Assembly (NCBI GenBank): GCA_040381935.1
Contig: JBEIGJ010000064.1
Span: 1-11,578, forward strand
Direction: 5' to 3'
Origin: Casp-actino8 sp040381935
GTDB lineage: Bacteria; Actinomycetota; Acidimicrobiia; Acidimicrobiales; Ilumatobacteraceae
DNA length: 11,578 bases
The translations under genes were made by a program, and so were the position numbers. Below the pieces are notes generated by a model. It was given only the letters and a program-made list of their open reading frames with translations, made no database searches and was not told where the DNA came from. Of this stretch, positions 6,298 to 11,578 are shown piece after piece. Position 1 is the stretch's first letter. Every line of letters begins with the position of its first letter.

Positions 6298-6750
6298 CTA
6301 CGTGACACTGTATGTGAGAGTGCCTTTGGCGATGAGCGATCCGCTCGTCTCTCCGTACACCTCGGCCGTGCAAAAGATGATTCGCCGACCGCGTTTGATG
6401 ACAATGCCTTCGGCCACCGCAGACTCCTGTTTCAGCGCCCGCAGATACTGAATGTGCATGTCAATGGTGGAGAATCCAACGTCTTGCTCGTAGCCCGAAC
6501 CGATTGCCGGCACCACGACTACATCGATGAGAGTGGCGATCGCTCCCCCGTGGACGATGCCCATGGGCTGTTCCAAGGCGGGACGGAAAGGTAGGCGCAT
6601 TCGGCAATAGTCATGGCGCACATCCACCATCTCGATTCCCACTACTTCGGGGAAATACGGGCGCGACCATCGTCCAAAGCTCATCCAACGTTCGGTACGA
6701 ACCGCGTCCAGTACCTCGAACTCCGCGGCTCGGTCACGCCAGGTGCTCAT
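6298..6750 (-). CDS. PaaI/HGG-type hotdog thioesterase
   Basis: A 150-residue single-hotdog protein. The family hydrolyses acyl-CoA or aryl-CoA thioesters and usually works as a dimer or tetramer. The core signature is GIVHGGAIATLID at 64-76, with HGG at 67-69 and Asp76 on the central helix. It is followed by FSTIDMHIQYLRAL (93-106), the usual strand with the YLR element, and a C-terminal strand FCTAEVY. Length is normal for PaaI-like thioesterases. A strong AAAGGAG four bases before the ATG fixes the start. It lies 42 bases downstream of the alpha/beta hydrolase on the same strand, so the two are probably an operon. The natural thioester is unknown. Confidence 0.9.
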   Translation of the reverse strand: MSTWRDRAAEFEVLDAVRTERWMSFGRWSRPYFPEVVGIEMVDVRHDYCRMRLPFRPALEQPMGIVHGGAIATLIDVVVVPAIGSGYEQDVGFSTIDMHIQYLRALKQESAVAEGIVIKRGRRIIFCTAEVYGETSGSLIAKGTLTYSVT

Positions 6751-6754
6751 CTGT

Positions 6755-6761
6755 CTCCTTT
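6755..6761 (-). promoter_or_regulatory. Shine-Dalgarno (AAAGGAG) of the thioesterase
   Basis: A strong ribosome-binding site in the 42-base spacer after the alpha/beta hydrolase stop, as expected for a downstream gene of an operon. The spacing to ATG is four bases, which is short but acceptable. Confidence 0.75.
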
Positions 6762-6792
6762 CGGATGGGATTCTGATGCGACGAGGCGGGAT

Positions 6793-7599
6793 CTAGTTGT
6801 GCTCATCATGGGCGCTGATATGACCGTGCAGGAGTGCAGCCACATCGGCTGCCAATTCCTGGATCACCAAGTGACCCGCCGGCAACGTGGTGAACGAGGC
6901 ACCGGTGATGCCCTCGGCCAATGCTCGACCATGACTGGGATCTACCCAACGATCCTCAGCACCGCTGATCACCAAAGTTGGTGCTGCGATCCGGGGCAAG
7001 AGGGCCGAAATGTCCACCACGATGTCCAATTCCAAATGGTGCATCGAACCCGGAGCCACTGCAGTGGCACTCATGGCAATCATTTGCTCCATCATGGGCT
7101 CAATGGCCGTCAGACTGGCCGCGGTAAAGCCATCGACCATGGCGTAACGCATGAACACATCTGGTCCAATGGCGATCAAGTTCTTCCACAATTCAAATGT
7201 GAGCCGCATCCGGGCATCAGTGACTGCCCATCCACACAACAAGGTCGACGATGCCACCCGTTGGGGGACCAGAGCCGCAGTTCCGGCCGCCACCACTGCA
7301 CCGAGTGAGTAACCGGCAACATGAACACGCCCGACATTGAGAGCATCCAATACCGCCACGGCATCGGCCACCAATCCTTCGACTGACAACGGTGACGTGG
7401 GCATCGAGGATTCACCTGAGCCCGGAAATTCGATTTGAATATAAGTTCGTTCGCTGGGCATCGAGGCAATGACGAAATCCCAGGCACTCCGATTCATCGT
7501 CGTACCGTGATAGAGCAGGATCGGCGTCCCTGCGGTTCCCACGGGAGCCCCAGCAACGGCATAACCCACGGTGTGGTCGTGGTTCACATGTGTCGGCAT
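6793..7599 (-). CDS. Alpha/beta-fold hydrolase
   Basis: A 268-residue alpha/beta hydrolase of unknown substrate. The oxyanion region YHGTT is at 30-34, the nucleophile elbow AGYSLGA at 95-101 (Ser98), the probable acid Asp216 in GAEDRWVDP (214-221), and the catalytic His243 in PAGH. No signal peptide is visible, so it is cytoplasmic. The family includes esterases, C-C bond hydrolases and haloperoxidase-like enzymes, and the sequence does not discriminate among them. I prefer the ATG at 7597-7599 because CACAGT, a near match to the local -10 motif, lies six bases upstream. An in-frame TTG at 7620 would add seven residues. The thioesterase follows it, so the two hydrolytic steps may belong to one catabolic route (inference). 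Confidence 0.87.
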   Translation of the reverse strand: MPTHVNHDHTVGYAVAGAPVGTAGTPILLYHGTTMNRSAWDFVIASMPSERTYIQIEFPGSGESSMPTSPLSVEGLVADAVAVLDALNVGRVHVAGYSLGAVVAAGTAALVPQRVASSTLLCGWAVTDARMRLTFELWKNLIAIGPDVFMRYAMVDGFTAASLTAIEPMMEQMIAMSATAVAPGSMHHLELDIVVDISALLPRIAAPTLVISGAEDRWVDPSHGRALAEGITGASFTTLPAGHLVIQELAADVAALLHGHISAHDEHN

Positions 7600-7605
7600 C
7601 CCTTC

Positions 7606-7611
7606 ACTGTG
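7606..7611 (-). promoter_or_regulatory. Weak candidate -10 element (CACAGT) for the alpha/beta hydrolase
   Basis: On the minus strand CACAGT, then GAAGGG, then ATG at 7599. It keeps the A and the final T of the local TAnnnT motif and its six-base distance, but not the first T. GAAGGG could instead act as a poor Shine-Dalgarno sequence, although it touches the ATG. Confidence 0.35.
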
Positions 7612-7622
7612 CCACAGCAAGC

Positions 7623-7653
7623 CAAAGAGAAACGAAGGGCTCTTAGCGAGCCC
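7623..7653 (-). terminator. Probable intrinsic terminator after tetR
   Basis: On the minus strand a perfect six-base stem GGGCTC / GAGCCC with a five-base loop (GCTAA) spans 7653 to 7637. It is followed by the T-rich tail TTCGTTTCTCTTT. It lies about 50 bases after the TetR stop and just ahead of the alpha/beta hydrolase promoter region, so it would separate the two units. Confidence 0.6.
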
Positions 7654-7705
7654 GGATCAATTTCTGAATTTTCACAGCCGGCCGCCTGCACCTGGATTCA
7701 CCAAG

Positions 7706-8347
7706 TCAGGCTGATGGCGTCAGTGCAACCCGGAACAGTTCCAAGACGTGGCTGAGACGCTGCTGTAGATGGTCTTCATGGAGCGGGTTCTCGGCAGTCA
7801 AGGCCGCAATGAAAGGAATCGAACTGAAATAGGAGAGCAGCACTCCCCAACCGGTCAAGAGCAATTGCTCGGGATCAATAGAGCGAAAAGTGCCACGCTC
7901 CATTTCGCGCCGGAAATATTCAGCAGCGCGATCGAACATCGGGCGCATCACACTGACCAAGTCCACTCCCACTCGCGAACCATGATCCAGGGCTTCGCGT
8001 TGAATGAGCCGCACGAAATCTGGGTTCTCAGCCATGAATCCAAAACCGGCGACCAAAGTCGACTCGACCATCGGCCAACCCCGTTTGCCACCGTGGGAGT
8101 TCTCTTCATCGGAGGATTCCAAAGCCTCACTGAGCCGCTCCAACCAACCCGAGAGCAACTCTTCGAAAACCTCGGCATACAAATCGTCCTTGGAGGCAAA
8201 GTGGTGAAGCAGACTTGGCCGTCGGATCCCGACCCCAGCTGCGATGTCGTTCAGAGACGTGCCGTCGTACCCGTTTTCGGCGAAAAGTCGGCCTGCTTCC
8301 AACAAGATGGCCTCACGCGTCGAAGGAGTATCCGCTGGAAGAAGCAC
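7706..8347 (-). CDS. TetR-family transcriptional regulator, divergent from the desaturase gene
   Basis: A 213-residue repressor-type protein. The N-terminal HTH follows the TetR pattern: AILLEAGRLFAENGYDGTSL at about 13-32, then DIAAGVGIRRPSLLHHF at about 34-50 with recognition-helix residues, then KDDLYAEVFE. The C-terminal ligand domain (about 60-210) is helical. Residues 79-92 are charged and probably a loop (SDEENSHGGKRGWP). The start is a GTG at 8345-8347 with TATCAT six bases upstream and no Shine-Dalgarno sequence, so the mRNA is probably leaderless. Divergence from a fatty-acid desaturase over only 63 bases suggests it controls that gene and itself, perhaps sensing an acyl-CoA as DesT does in Pseudomonas. 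That role comes from context and is not shown by the ligand domain. A terminator follows it. Confidence 0.9.
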   Translation of the reverse strand: MLLPADTPSTREAILLEAGRLFAENGYDGTSLNDIAAGVGIRRPSLLHHFASKDDLYAEVFEELLSGWLERLSEALESSDEENSHGGKRGWPMVESTLVAGFGFMAENPDFVRLIQREALDHGSRVGVDLVSVMRPMFDRAAEYFRREMERGTFRSIDPEQLLLTGWGVLLSYFSSIPFIAALTAENPLHEDHLQQRLSHVLELFRVALTPSA

Positions 8348-8353
8348 CGCGAC

Positions 8354-8359
8354 ATGATA
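8354..8359 (-). promoter_or_regulatory. -10 element (TATCAT) of the leaderless tetR promoter
   Basis: On the minus strand TATCAT, then GTCGCG, then the GTG start of tetR. This supports the GTG start. A -35 at a 17-base distance would fall at 8377-8382, inside the palindrome at 8375-8392. Confidence 0.6.
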
Positions 8360-8374
8360 TCTCAGCCCAATTGC

Positions 8375-8392
8375 CTACCGACAAGTAGGTAG
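8375..8392. promoter_or_regulatory. Probable TetR operator between tetR and the desaturase gene
   Basis: An 18-base imperfect palindrome with arms CTACCGAC and GTAGGTAG around a central AA. Seven of eight positions pair, the exception being G8380 against A8387. The size and symmetry are typical of TetR-dimer operators. It sits in the middle of the 63-base divergent region and covers the expected -35 position of both promoters, so one bound dimer could block both genes. Binding by this TetR is inferred. Confidence 0.65.
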
Positions 8393-8398
8393 ATGTTG

Positions 8399-8404
8399 TA
8401 GGGT
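8399..8404 (+). promoter_or_regulatory. -10 element (TAGGGT) of the leaderless desaturase promoter
   Basis: TAGGGT, then GGACAC, then ATG at 8411. The six-base distance matches tetR, gcvH, the SDR gene and tkt. The -35 position would overlap the palindrome at 8375-8392. Confidence 0.6.
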
Positions 8405-8410
8405 GGACAC

Positions 8411-9142
8411 ATGAACATCCTCATCATCGGTCTTGTCGCCGGATTTGTTGTCAGTTTCCTGGCCAATGTCGGCACCACGGTATATCTCCACCGTGGCCTG
8501 TCCCATCGAGCCCTCACTTTGTCCCGTCCTGCTCAGATGTTCTTTCGGACCTTGATCTGGATCACCACTGGTATCAATCCTCGCCAGTGGGTAGCGGTGC
8601 ACCGCAAACACCACGCCTTCACCGATGTTGAAGGGGATCCGCACTCACCGGTTCTCCTCGGCTGGCGGAAAGTCCAGAAATCAAATGTCTTGCTGTACCG
8701 AGCCGAAGCCAGTAAACCCGAGACTTTGGCCCGTTATGCCCGGGATCTCCCGGGTGATCGTTGGGACCGCTGGTTCTTCGATCGCACCTATGTCGGTCTC
8801 GGAATCGGCGTGGCCACTTTGCTGGTGGTCTTGGGTCCGTGGGCGGGACTGTTGGCCGCTTTCGTCCACACCAACTTGTATTTGGGCGGCTCGGCCGCGG
8901 TCAATGCCATCGGCCATCACTTCGGTCGTCGGCCCTACGCCAATGGCGCCGGAAATTTGCAGTGGTTGGCTTTCCTCACCGCCGGTGAAGGATTGCACAA
9001 CAATCACCATGCCGCCCCGACATCGGCCAAACTCTCCCATCGTTGGTACGAAATCGATCCGGGTTGGTGGTGCATACGCTTGATGACCACTTTGCGTCTG
9101 GCACACGTCCGCTTACAGGACTTGAAACTCAAACCCGTCTGA
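8411..9142 (+). CDS. Membrane fatty-acid (acyl-CoA/acyl-lipid) desaturase
   Basis: A 243-residue integral membrane di-iron desaturase of the delta-9 type, which inserts a double bond into a saturated acyl chain using O2 and reduced electron carriers. The three histidine clusters are present: HRGLSH (27-32), HRKHH (64-68) and HNNHH (196-200). NAIGHHFG (165-172) supplies the extra conserved histidine. Hydrophobic segments at about 2-20, 41-55, 127-150 and 183-192 fit the usual four-helix topology. At 243 residues it is at the short end of the family, but no motif is missing. No fused cytochrome b5 or ferredoxin domain is present, so electrons must come from a partner outside the window. It is divergent from a TetR regulator with a shared palindrome. 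It precedes nagA by 36 bases on the same strand. Confidence 0.92.
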   Translation: MNILIIGLVAGFVVSFLANVGTTVYLHRGLSHRALTLSRPAQMFFRTLIWITTGINPRQWVAVHRKHHAFTDVEGDPHSPVLLGWRKVQKSNVLLYRAEASKPETLARYARDLPGDRWDRWFFDRTYVGLGIGVATLLVVLGPWAGLLAAFVHTNLYLGGSAAVNAIGHHFGRRPYANGAGNLQWLAFLTAGEGLHNNHHAAPTSAKLSHRWYEIDPGWWCIRLMTTLRLAHVRLQDLKLKPV

Positions 9143-9178
9143 TTTCCCCCATCTGAGTTCGAACCCGCCCCCACAGTC

Positions 9179-10306
9179 ATGACCCCAACGGTCTTCCGGG
9201 CCCAGTGTCTATTGGCTGGAGAGGATTCGCCTGCGGCCATTCGTCCCGCTCGCATTCAGATTCACGATGGCGTGATTTCCGCTATCGATGATCTCTCGAG
9301 TTCTTCGGAAATCGATGTCCCGGGGATCCTTACGCCGGGATTCATCGATCTCCAGATCAACGGTATGGATACCGACGACCTCTGGGAGATCGCTCTTGCC
9401 GGCGATATCGCCTCCTGGCAACGCCTTGAAAGCAGGCTGCTCGACCAAGGAGTGACCTCCTGGTGTCCGACATACATCACTGCCCCATTACCGCACTACG
9501 CAGCACTGCGGACATTTCTCGACCATCTGCAGCTCCACATGGCGAGCAAGAGCTCCGCCCCGGCACCGCACCCCGCCGTACTGGGCCTCCATCTCGAAGG
9601 GCCTTTTCTCGGTTCACGTGTTGGCGCCCACTCATCTCGAGCCACGAAAGAACCTGACTGGTCAGTCATTGCCGATCTCGCATCAGAAATCGCCCTCATC
9701 ACCCTTGGTGCAGAATCCGATGGGGCTGCTGATCTCTGCGATCGAGCGCGCCAGCACGGCATCGTGGTTGCACTGGGGCATACTGCACCTTCGCACGAGC
9801 AGTTTCTTGCCCTGCGCGATGCCGGGGCCACCATGGTGACTCATCTGTTCAATGCAATGAGCGGCCTCCATCACCGCGACCCCGGTTTGGCGGCGTGGGC
9901 CTTGACTGACGATGAGCTGTATTGCTCAGTGATCGCCGATGGTGTCCACGTTGACCCCGCTCTTCTACGCCTCGCCTTTCGGGCACGACCCCACCACATG
10001 GTGCTCATCACTGATCGTGTCGCTCTCGGGCATCCCCGACTCCGGGCGGCCAATGGCGCCGTGCACACGCTCGATGGAAAATTGGCCGGTTCCCTGCTCA
10101 CGATGTCCGATGCCATTCGCACCTGTGTGGACCAAGCCGGGACCCCACTCGCCCAGACACTCCAAGCTGCGACCACCCATCCGGCGCAGGTTCTCGGGCT
10201 GACGGATCGAGGTCGAATCGCCGTTGGCGCTCGGGCGGATCTGGTGGCCCTCGATGAGGACTATCGAGTTCGCTCCGTCTGGGTGGCTGGACAGCAGGTG
10301 CGCTGA
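9179..10306 (+). CDS. nagA: N-acetylglucosamine-6-phosphate deacetylase
   Basis: A 375-residue amidohydrolase that removes acetate from N-acetylglucosamine-6-phosphate to give glucosamine-6-phosphate, used in amino-sugar catabolism and cell-wall recycling. Landmarks in order: PGFIDLQING (53-62), GLHLEGPFLGSRVGAH (136-151) with the metal ligand Glu140, GHTAPS (200-205, His201), THLFNAMS (221-228, His222), DGVH (254-257), ITDRVALG (277-284, catalytic Asp279) and LAGSLLTM (302-309). All are intact. Length is normal. The ATG at 9179 has neither a Shine-Dalgarno sequence nor a TAnnnT at six bases, so it may be read from the desaturase transcript 36 bases upstream. No nagB, nagE or sugar transporter gene is in the window. 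The family sometimes covers other N-acetyl sugar phosphates, but the motif set is that of NagA. Confidence 0.93.
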   Translation: MTPTVFRAQCLLAGEDSPAAIRPARIQIHDGVISAIDDLSSSSEIDVPGILTPGFIDLQINGMDTDDLWEIALAGDIASWQRLESRLLDQGVTSWCPTYITAPLPHYAALRTFLDHLQLHMASKSSAPAPHPAVLGLHLEGPFLGSRVGAHSSRATKEPDWSVIADLASEIALITLGAESDGAADLCDRARQHGIVVALGHTAPSHEQFLALRDAGATMVTHLFNAMSGLHHRDPGLAAWALTDDELYCSVIADGVHVDPALLRLAFRARPHHMVLITDRVALGHPRLRAANGAVHTLDGKLAGSLLTMSDAIRTCVDQAGTPLAQTLQAATTHPAQVLGLTDRGRIAVGARADLVALDEDYRVRSVWVAGQQVR

Positions 10307-10355
10307 ATTCGGTTTCATCGGTGGCATCAAGCAGCTTGTCTGCGAGCATGGGAGT

Positions 10356-10751
10356 ATGCACATCGTCTCGACGCTCTTCATGGAGAATTTCGCTCTCCGG
10401 CAGGCCCCCGGTCCGAGTACCCGTATCGATATCACCGGCGCAATGTTCTCCATGGCCTCACCATCACCAGCACCGGTCACGGTGGATCCCCATTTGGTTG
10501 CCCTCATCTTCTGTGCTCCAGATCAGAGTGGATCAGGAATTTTCGAAGTGGTCTTTCGTCGGGGTTCACAAGAATCGGCTGAGGAAATAGCCCGCAATGT
10601 AAGTCCCTTCACCGTCGAGCCCGGGAAATTCACCTATCGACTGGTGAAGGCCGATCTCGAGTTTCCGGACTACGGCCAAATCTTCGCCCACTGCCGCGTC
10701 GATCAAGGACCTTGGCACTTGGTGCCCTTCACCTTGCTGCCGCCCGTCTGA
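10356..10751 (+). CDS. Small conserved-looking protein of unknown function
   Basis: A 131-residue soluble protein with no signal peptide and no membrane segment. I do not recognise a catalytic motif. Its alternation of short hydrophobic strands (MHIVSTLFMENFALR, RIDITGAMFSM, LVALIFCAP, GIFEVVFRR, KFTYRLVKADLEF, GQIFAHCRVD) suggests a compact beta-sandwich. It vaguely resembles the small DUF6941-type proteins that begin with a strand and a phrase about NI.GAF.., but that comparison is from memory and weak. The ATG at 10356 is chosen because the fold-like sequence begins there; the in-frame extension upstream lies over the nagA tail. GGGAGT touches the ATG, and GAGCAT lies six bases upstream as a poor -10. 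It sits between nagA and tkt on the same strand with 49- and 93-base spacers. Confidence 0.6.
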   Translation: MHIVSTLFMENFALRQAPGPSTRIDITGAMFSMASPSPAPVTVDPHLVALIFCAPDQSGSGIFEVVFRRGSQESAEEIARNVSPFTVEPGKFTYRLVKADLEFPDYGQIFAHCRVDQGPWHLVPFTLLPPV

Positions 10752-10832
10752 TCCGAATCAGATCTTGCCGGCAGGACCTGACGAACCGGCGTTCCTCATC
10801 GGCGGTTTGGGTCGGGCCACATAGGGCGCGGG

Positions 10833-10838
10833 TACAGT
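10833..10838 (+). promoter_or_regulatory. -10 element (TACAGT) of the leaderless tkt promoter
   Basis: TACAGT, then CATCAT, then the GTG start of transketolase. It helps fix the GTG at 10845 as the start; the ATG at 10843 is out of frame and closes after a few codons. Confidence 0.6.
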
Positions 10839-10844
10839 CATCAT

Positions 10845-11578
10845 GTGCCATCTCGTCTGACTCCCACCATCGATCAAGCCGCGGTCAATGTCATTCGCGG
10901 TATGGCCTTGGACGCACCCCTGCGGGCCAAAAGCGGTCATCAAGGAACTGCTTTGGCCCTTGCTCCTCTGGCCCATGTGCTGTACAGCCGGGTACTCAAA
11001 CACGATCCCGCCGATCCGCATTGGGCAGACCGTGATCGGTTCATCCTTTCCGCCGGTCACGCCTCCATTCTTCAATACGCCCTGCTGTACCTTCAGGGGT
11101 ACGGATTAGAGATCGAGGATCTCCAGAATTTCCGTCAATGGCAATCCCCCACCCCCGGGCATCCCGAGAATTGCCACACCGCCGGCGTTGAAGTCACCAC
11201 CGGTCCGTTGGGTCAAGGTCTGGCCAATGCCGTGGGCATGGCCTTGGCCGAACGGCACCTGCGGGCCCGTTTCGGATCCGAGGTATGCAATCACCACGTC
11301 TACAGCATCGTCGGTGATGGCTGTCTGATGGAAGGAATCAGTCACGAGGCGGCGTCTTTGGCTGGACACCAAAAACTCGATCATCTCATTGTCATCTTCG
11401 ACGACAACAAGATCACCATCGATGGCTCGACCGATCTCACTTGTAGCGATGATGTCGCTCAACGATTCACCTCCTATGGCTGGGAAGTCACCCAACTCGG
11501 TGGTATCAGCGAAGACCTCGACGCTCTCGAACGAGCACTGCTCACAGCGCGCCAAACAACCTCTGGCCGTCCGCAGTT
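10845..11578 (+). CDS. tkt: Transketolase (N-terminal third; continues past window)
   Basis: Thiamine-diphosphate enzyme of the pentose phosphate pathway that moves two-carbon ketol units between sugar phosphates. The visible 244 codons cover most of the pyrophosphate-binding domain. SGHQG is at 30-34 and RFILSAGHAS at 65-74. TPGHPE (103-108) leads into TTGPLGQGLANAVGMA (118-133). GDGCLMEG (157-164) opens the ThDP motif, which closes with DDN (186-188) before the metal-site phrase KITIDG. The SAGH spelling is typical of actinobacterial transketolases. SGHQG departs from the common GHPG, but the histidine is kept. The GTG start gives the expected short lead before the first helix. No Shine-Dalgarno sequence is seen, and TACAGT lies six bases upstream. 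The gene is open at the right edge, so the pyrimidine-binding and C-terminal domains are not visible. Confidence 0.95.
   Translation, partial: MPSRLTPTIDQAAVNVIRGMALDAPLRAKSGHQGTALALAPLAHVLYSRVLKHDPADPHWADRDRFILSAGHASILQYALLYLQGYGLEIEDLQNFRQWQSPTPGHPENCHTAGVEVTTGPLGQGLANAVGMALAERHLRARFGSEVCNHHVYSIVGDGCLMEGISHEAASLAGHQKLDHLIVIFDDNKITIDGSTDLTCSDDVAQRFTSYGWEVTQLGGISEDLDALERALLTARQTTSGRPQ

Noticed and set aside
5354..6373. Long open frame of 339 codons on the minus strand
   Set aside because: It lies antisense over the second amidohydrolase, whose plus-strand product has recognisable family segments. The minus-strand product has no motif, and its frame crosses two gene ends.
6613..7308. Plus-strand open frame of 231 codons
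   Set aside because: It overlaps the thioesterase and alpha/beta hydrolase on the other strand, both of which have intact catalytic motifs; its product is histidine- and glutamine-rich shadow sequence.
9160..9178. Leaderless promoter for nagA
   Set aside because: The bases six to twelve upstream of the ATG are almost all C and G, with no TAnnnT; readthrough from the desaturase is more likely.
10748..10761. Hairpin CTGAT/ATCAG at the end of the small protein gene as a terminator
   Set aside because: The stem is only five A/T-containing pairs and no T-run follows.
1..11578. Mobile elements, CRISPR arrays, toxin-antitoxin or defence genes
   Set aside because: No transposase, integrase, direct-repeat array, terminal inverted repeat or defence-type domain was seen; the genes are metabolic or regulatory and spaced as in core chromosome.

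Overview
This window reads as ordinary actinobacterial chromosome. The strongest clue is the minus-strand block from position 1960 down to 1: a CDP-alcohol phosphatidyltransferase, the glycine-cleavage H protein, a GarA-like FHA protein and an FtsR-like MerR regulator. This matches the M. tuberculosis Rv1822 and Rv1826-Rv1828 neighbourhood as I remember it. The moderate GC by eye, the actinobacterial transketolase motif (SAGHxS) and frequent leaderless starts fit a non-mycobacterial actinobacterium. My best guess is Acidimicrobiia or a related aquatic or environmental lineage, but that is inference. I see no insertion sequence, tRNA, rRNA, CRISPR array, phage gene or compositional island, and no gene-free gap over 300 bases.

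Layout. Positions 1-1960 (minus): pgsA-like gene, a structured 108-base spacer, then gcvH, a zinc-ribbon FHA gene and ftsR, the last three joined by 4-base stop/start overlaps. Positions 2058-3289 (plus): a short-chain dehydrogenase overlapping a HIT-family gene. Positions 3300-4061 (minus): an SRAP (YedK/HMCES-type) abasic-site DNA-protein crosslinking protein. Positions 4171-6280 (plus): two unlike amidohydrolase-2 family genes in tandem. Positions 6298-7599 (minus): an alpha/beta hydrolase followed by a hotdog thioesterase. Positions 7706-9142: a TetR regulator (minus) divergent from a membrane fatty-acid desaturase (plus). Positions 9179-10306 (plus): nagA. Positions 10356-10751 (plus): a small protein of unknown function. 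From 10845 to the window end (plus): the N-terminal third of a transketolase.

How the genes work together. The gcvH/GarA-like/FtsR-like block links one-carbon and 2-oxoglutarate metabolism with a cell-division regulator, as in other Actinobacteria. The TetR/desaturase pair looks like a self-contained lipid-unsaturation switch. It has one palindrome placed centrally between two back-to-back leaderless promoters. The amidohydrolase pair and the converging hydrolase/thioesterase pair may belong to catabolism of an unidentified substrate, but nothing in the sequence names it.

The most interesting window-wide pattern is at the starts. Five genes have TAnnnT exactly 6 bases before the start codon, and one has it 7 bases before, with no Shine-Dalgarno sequence. 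The clearest Shine-Dalgarno sequences belong to genes with an upstream partner or an apparent 5' leader. I did not find a clearly novel multi-gene system. The best candidates for a second look are the zinc-ribbon GarA variant, the amidohydrolase partner lacking the usual metal ligands, the TetR/desaturase switch and the nested inverted repeats before gcvH.
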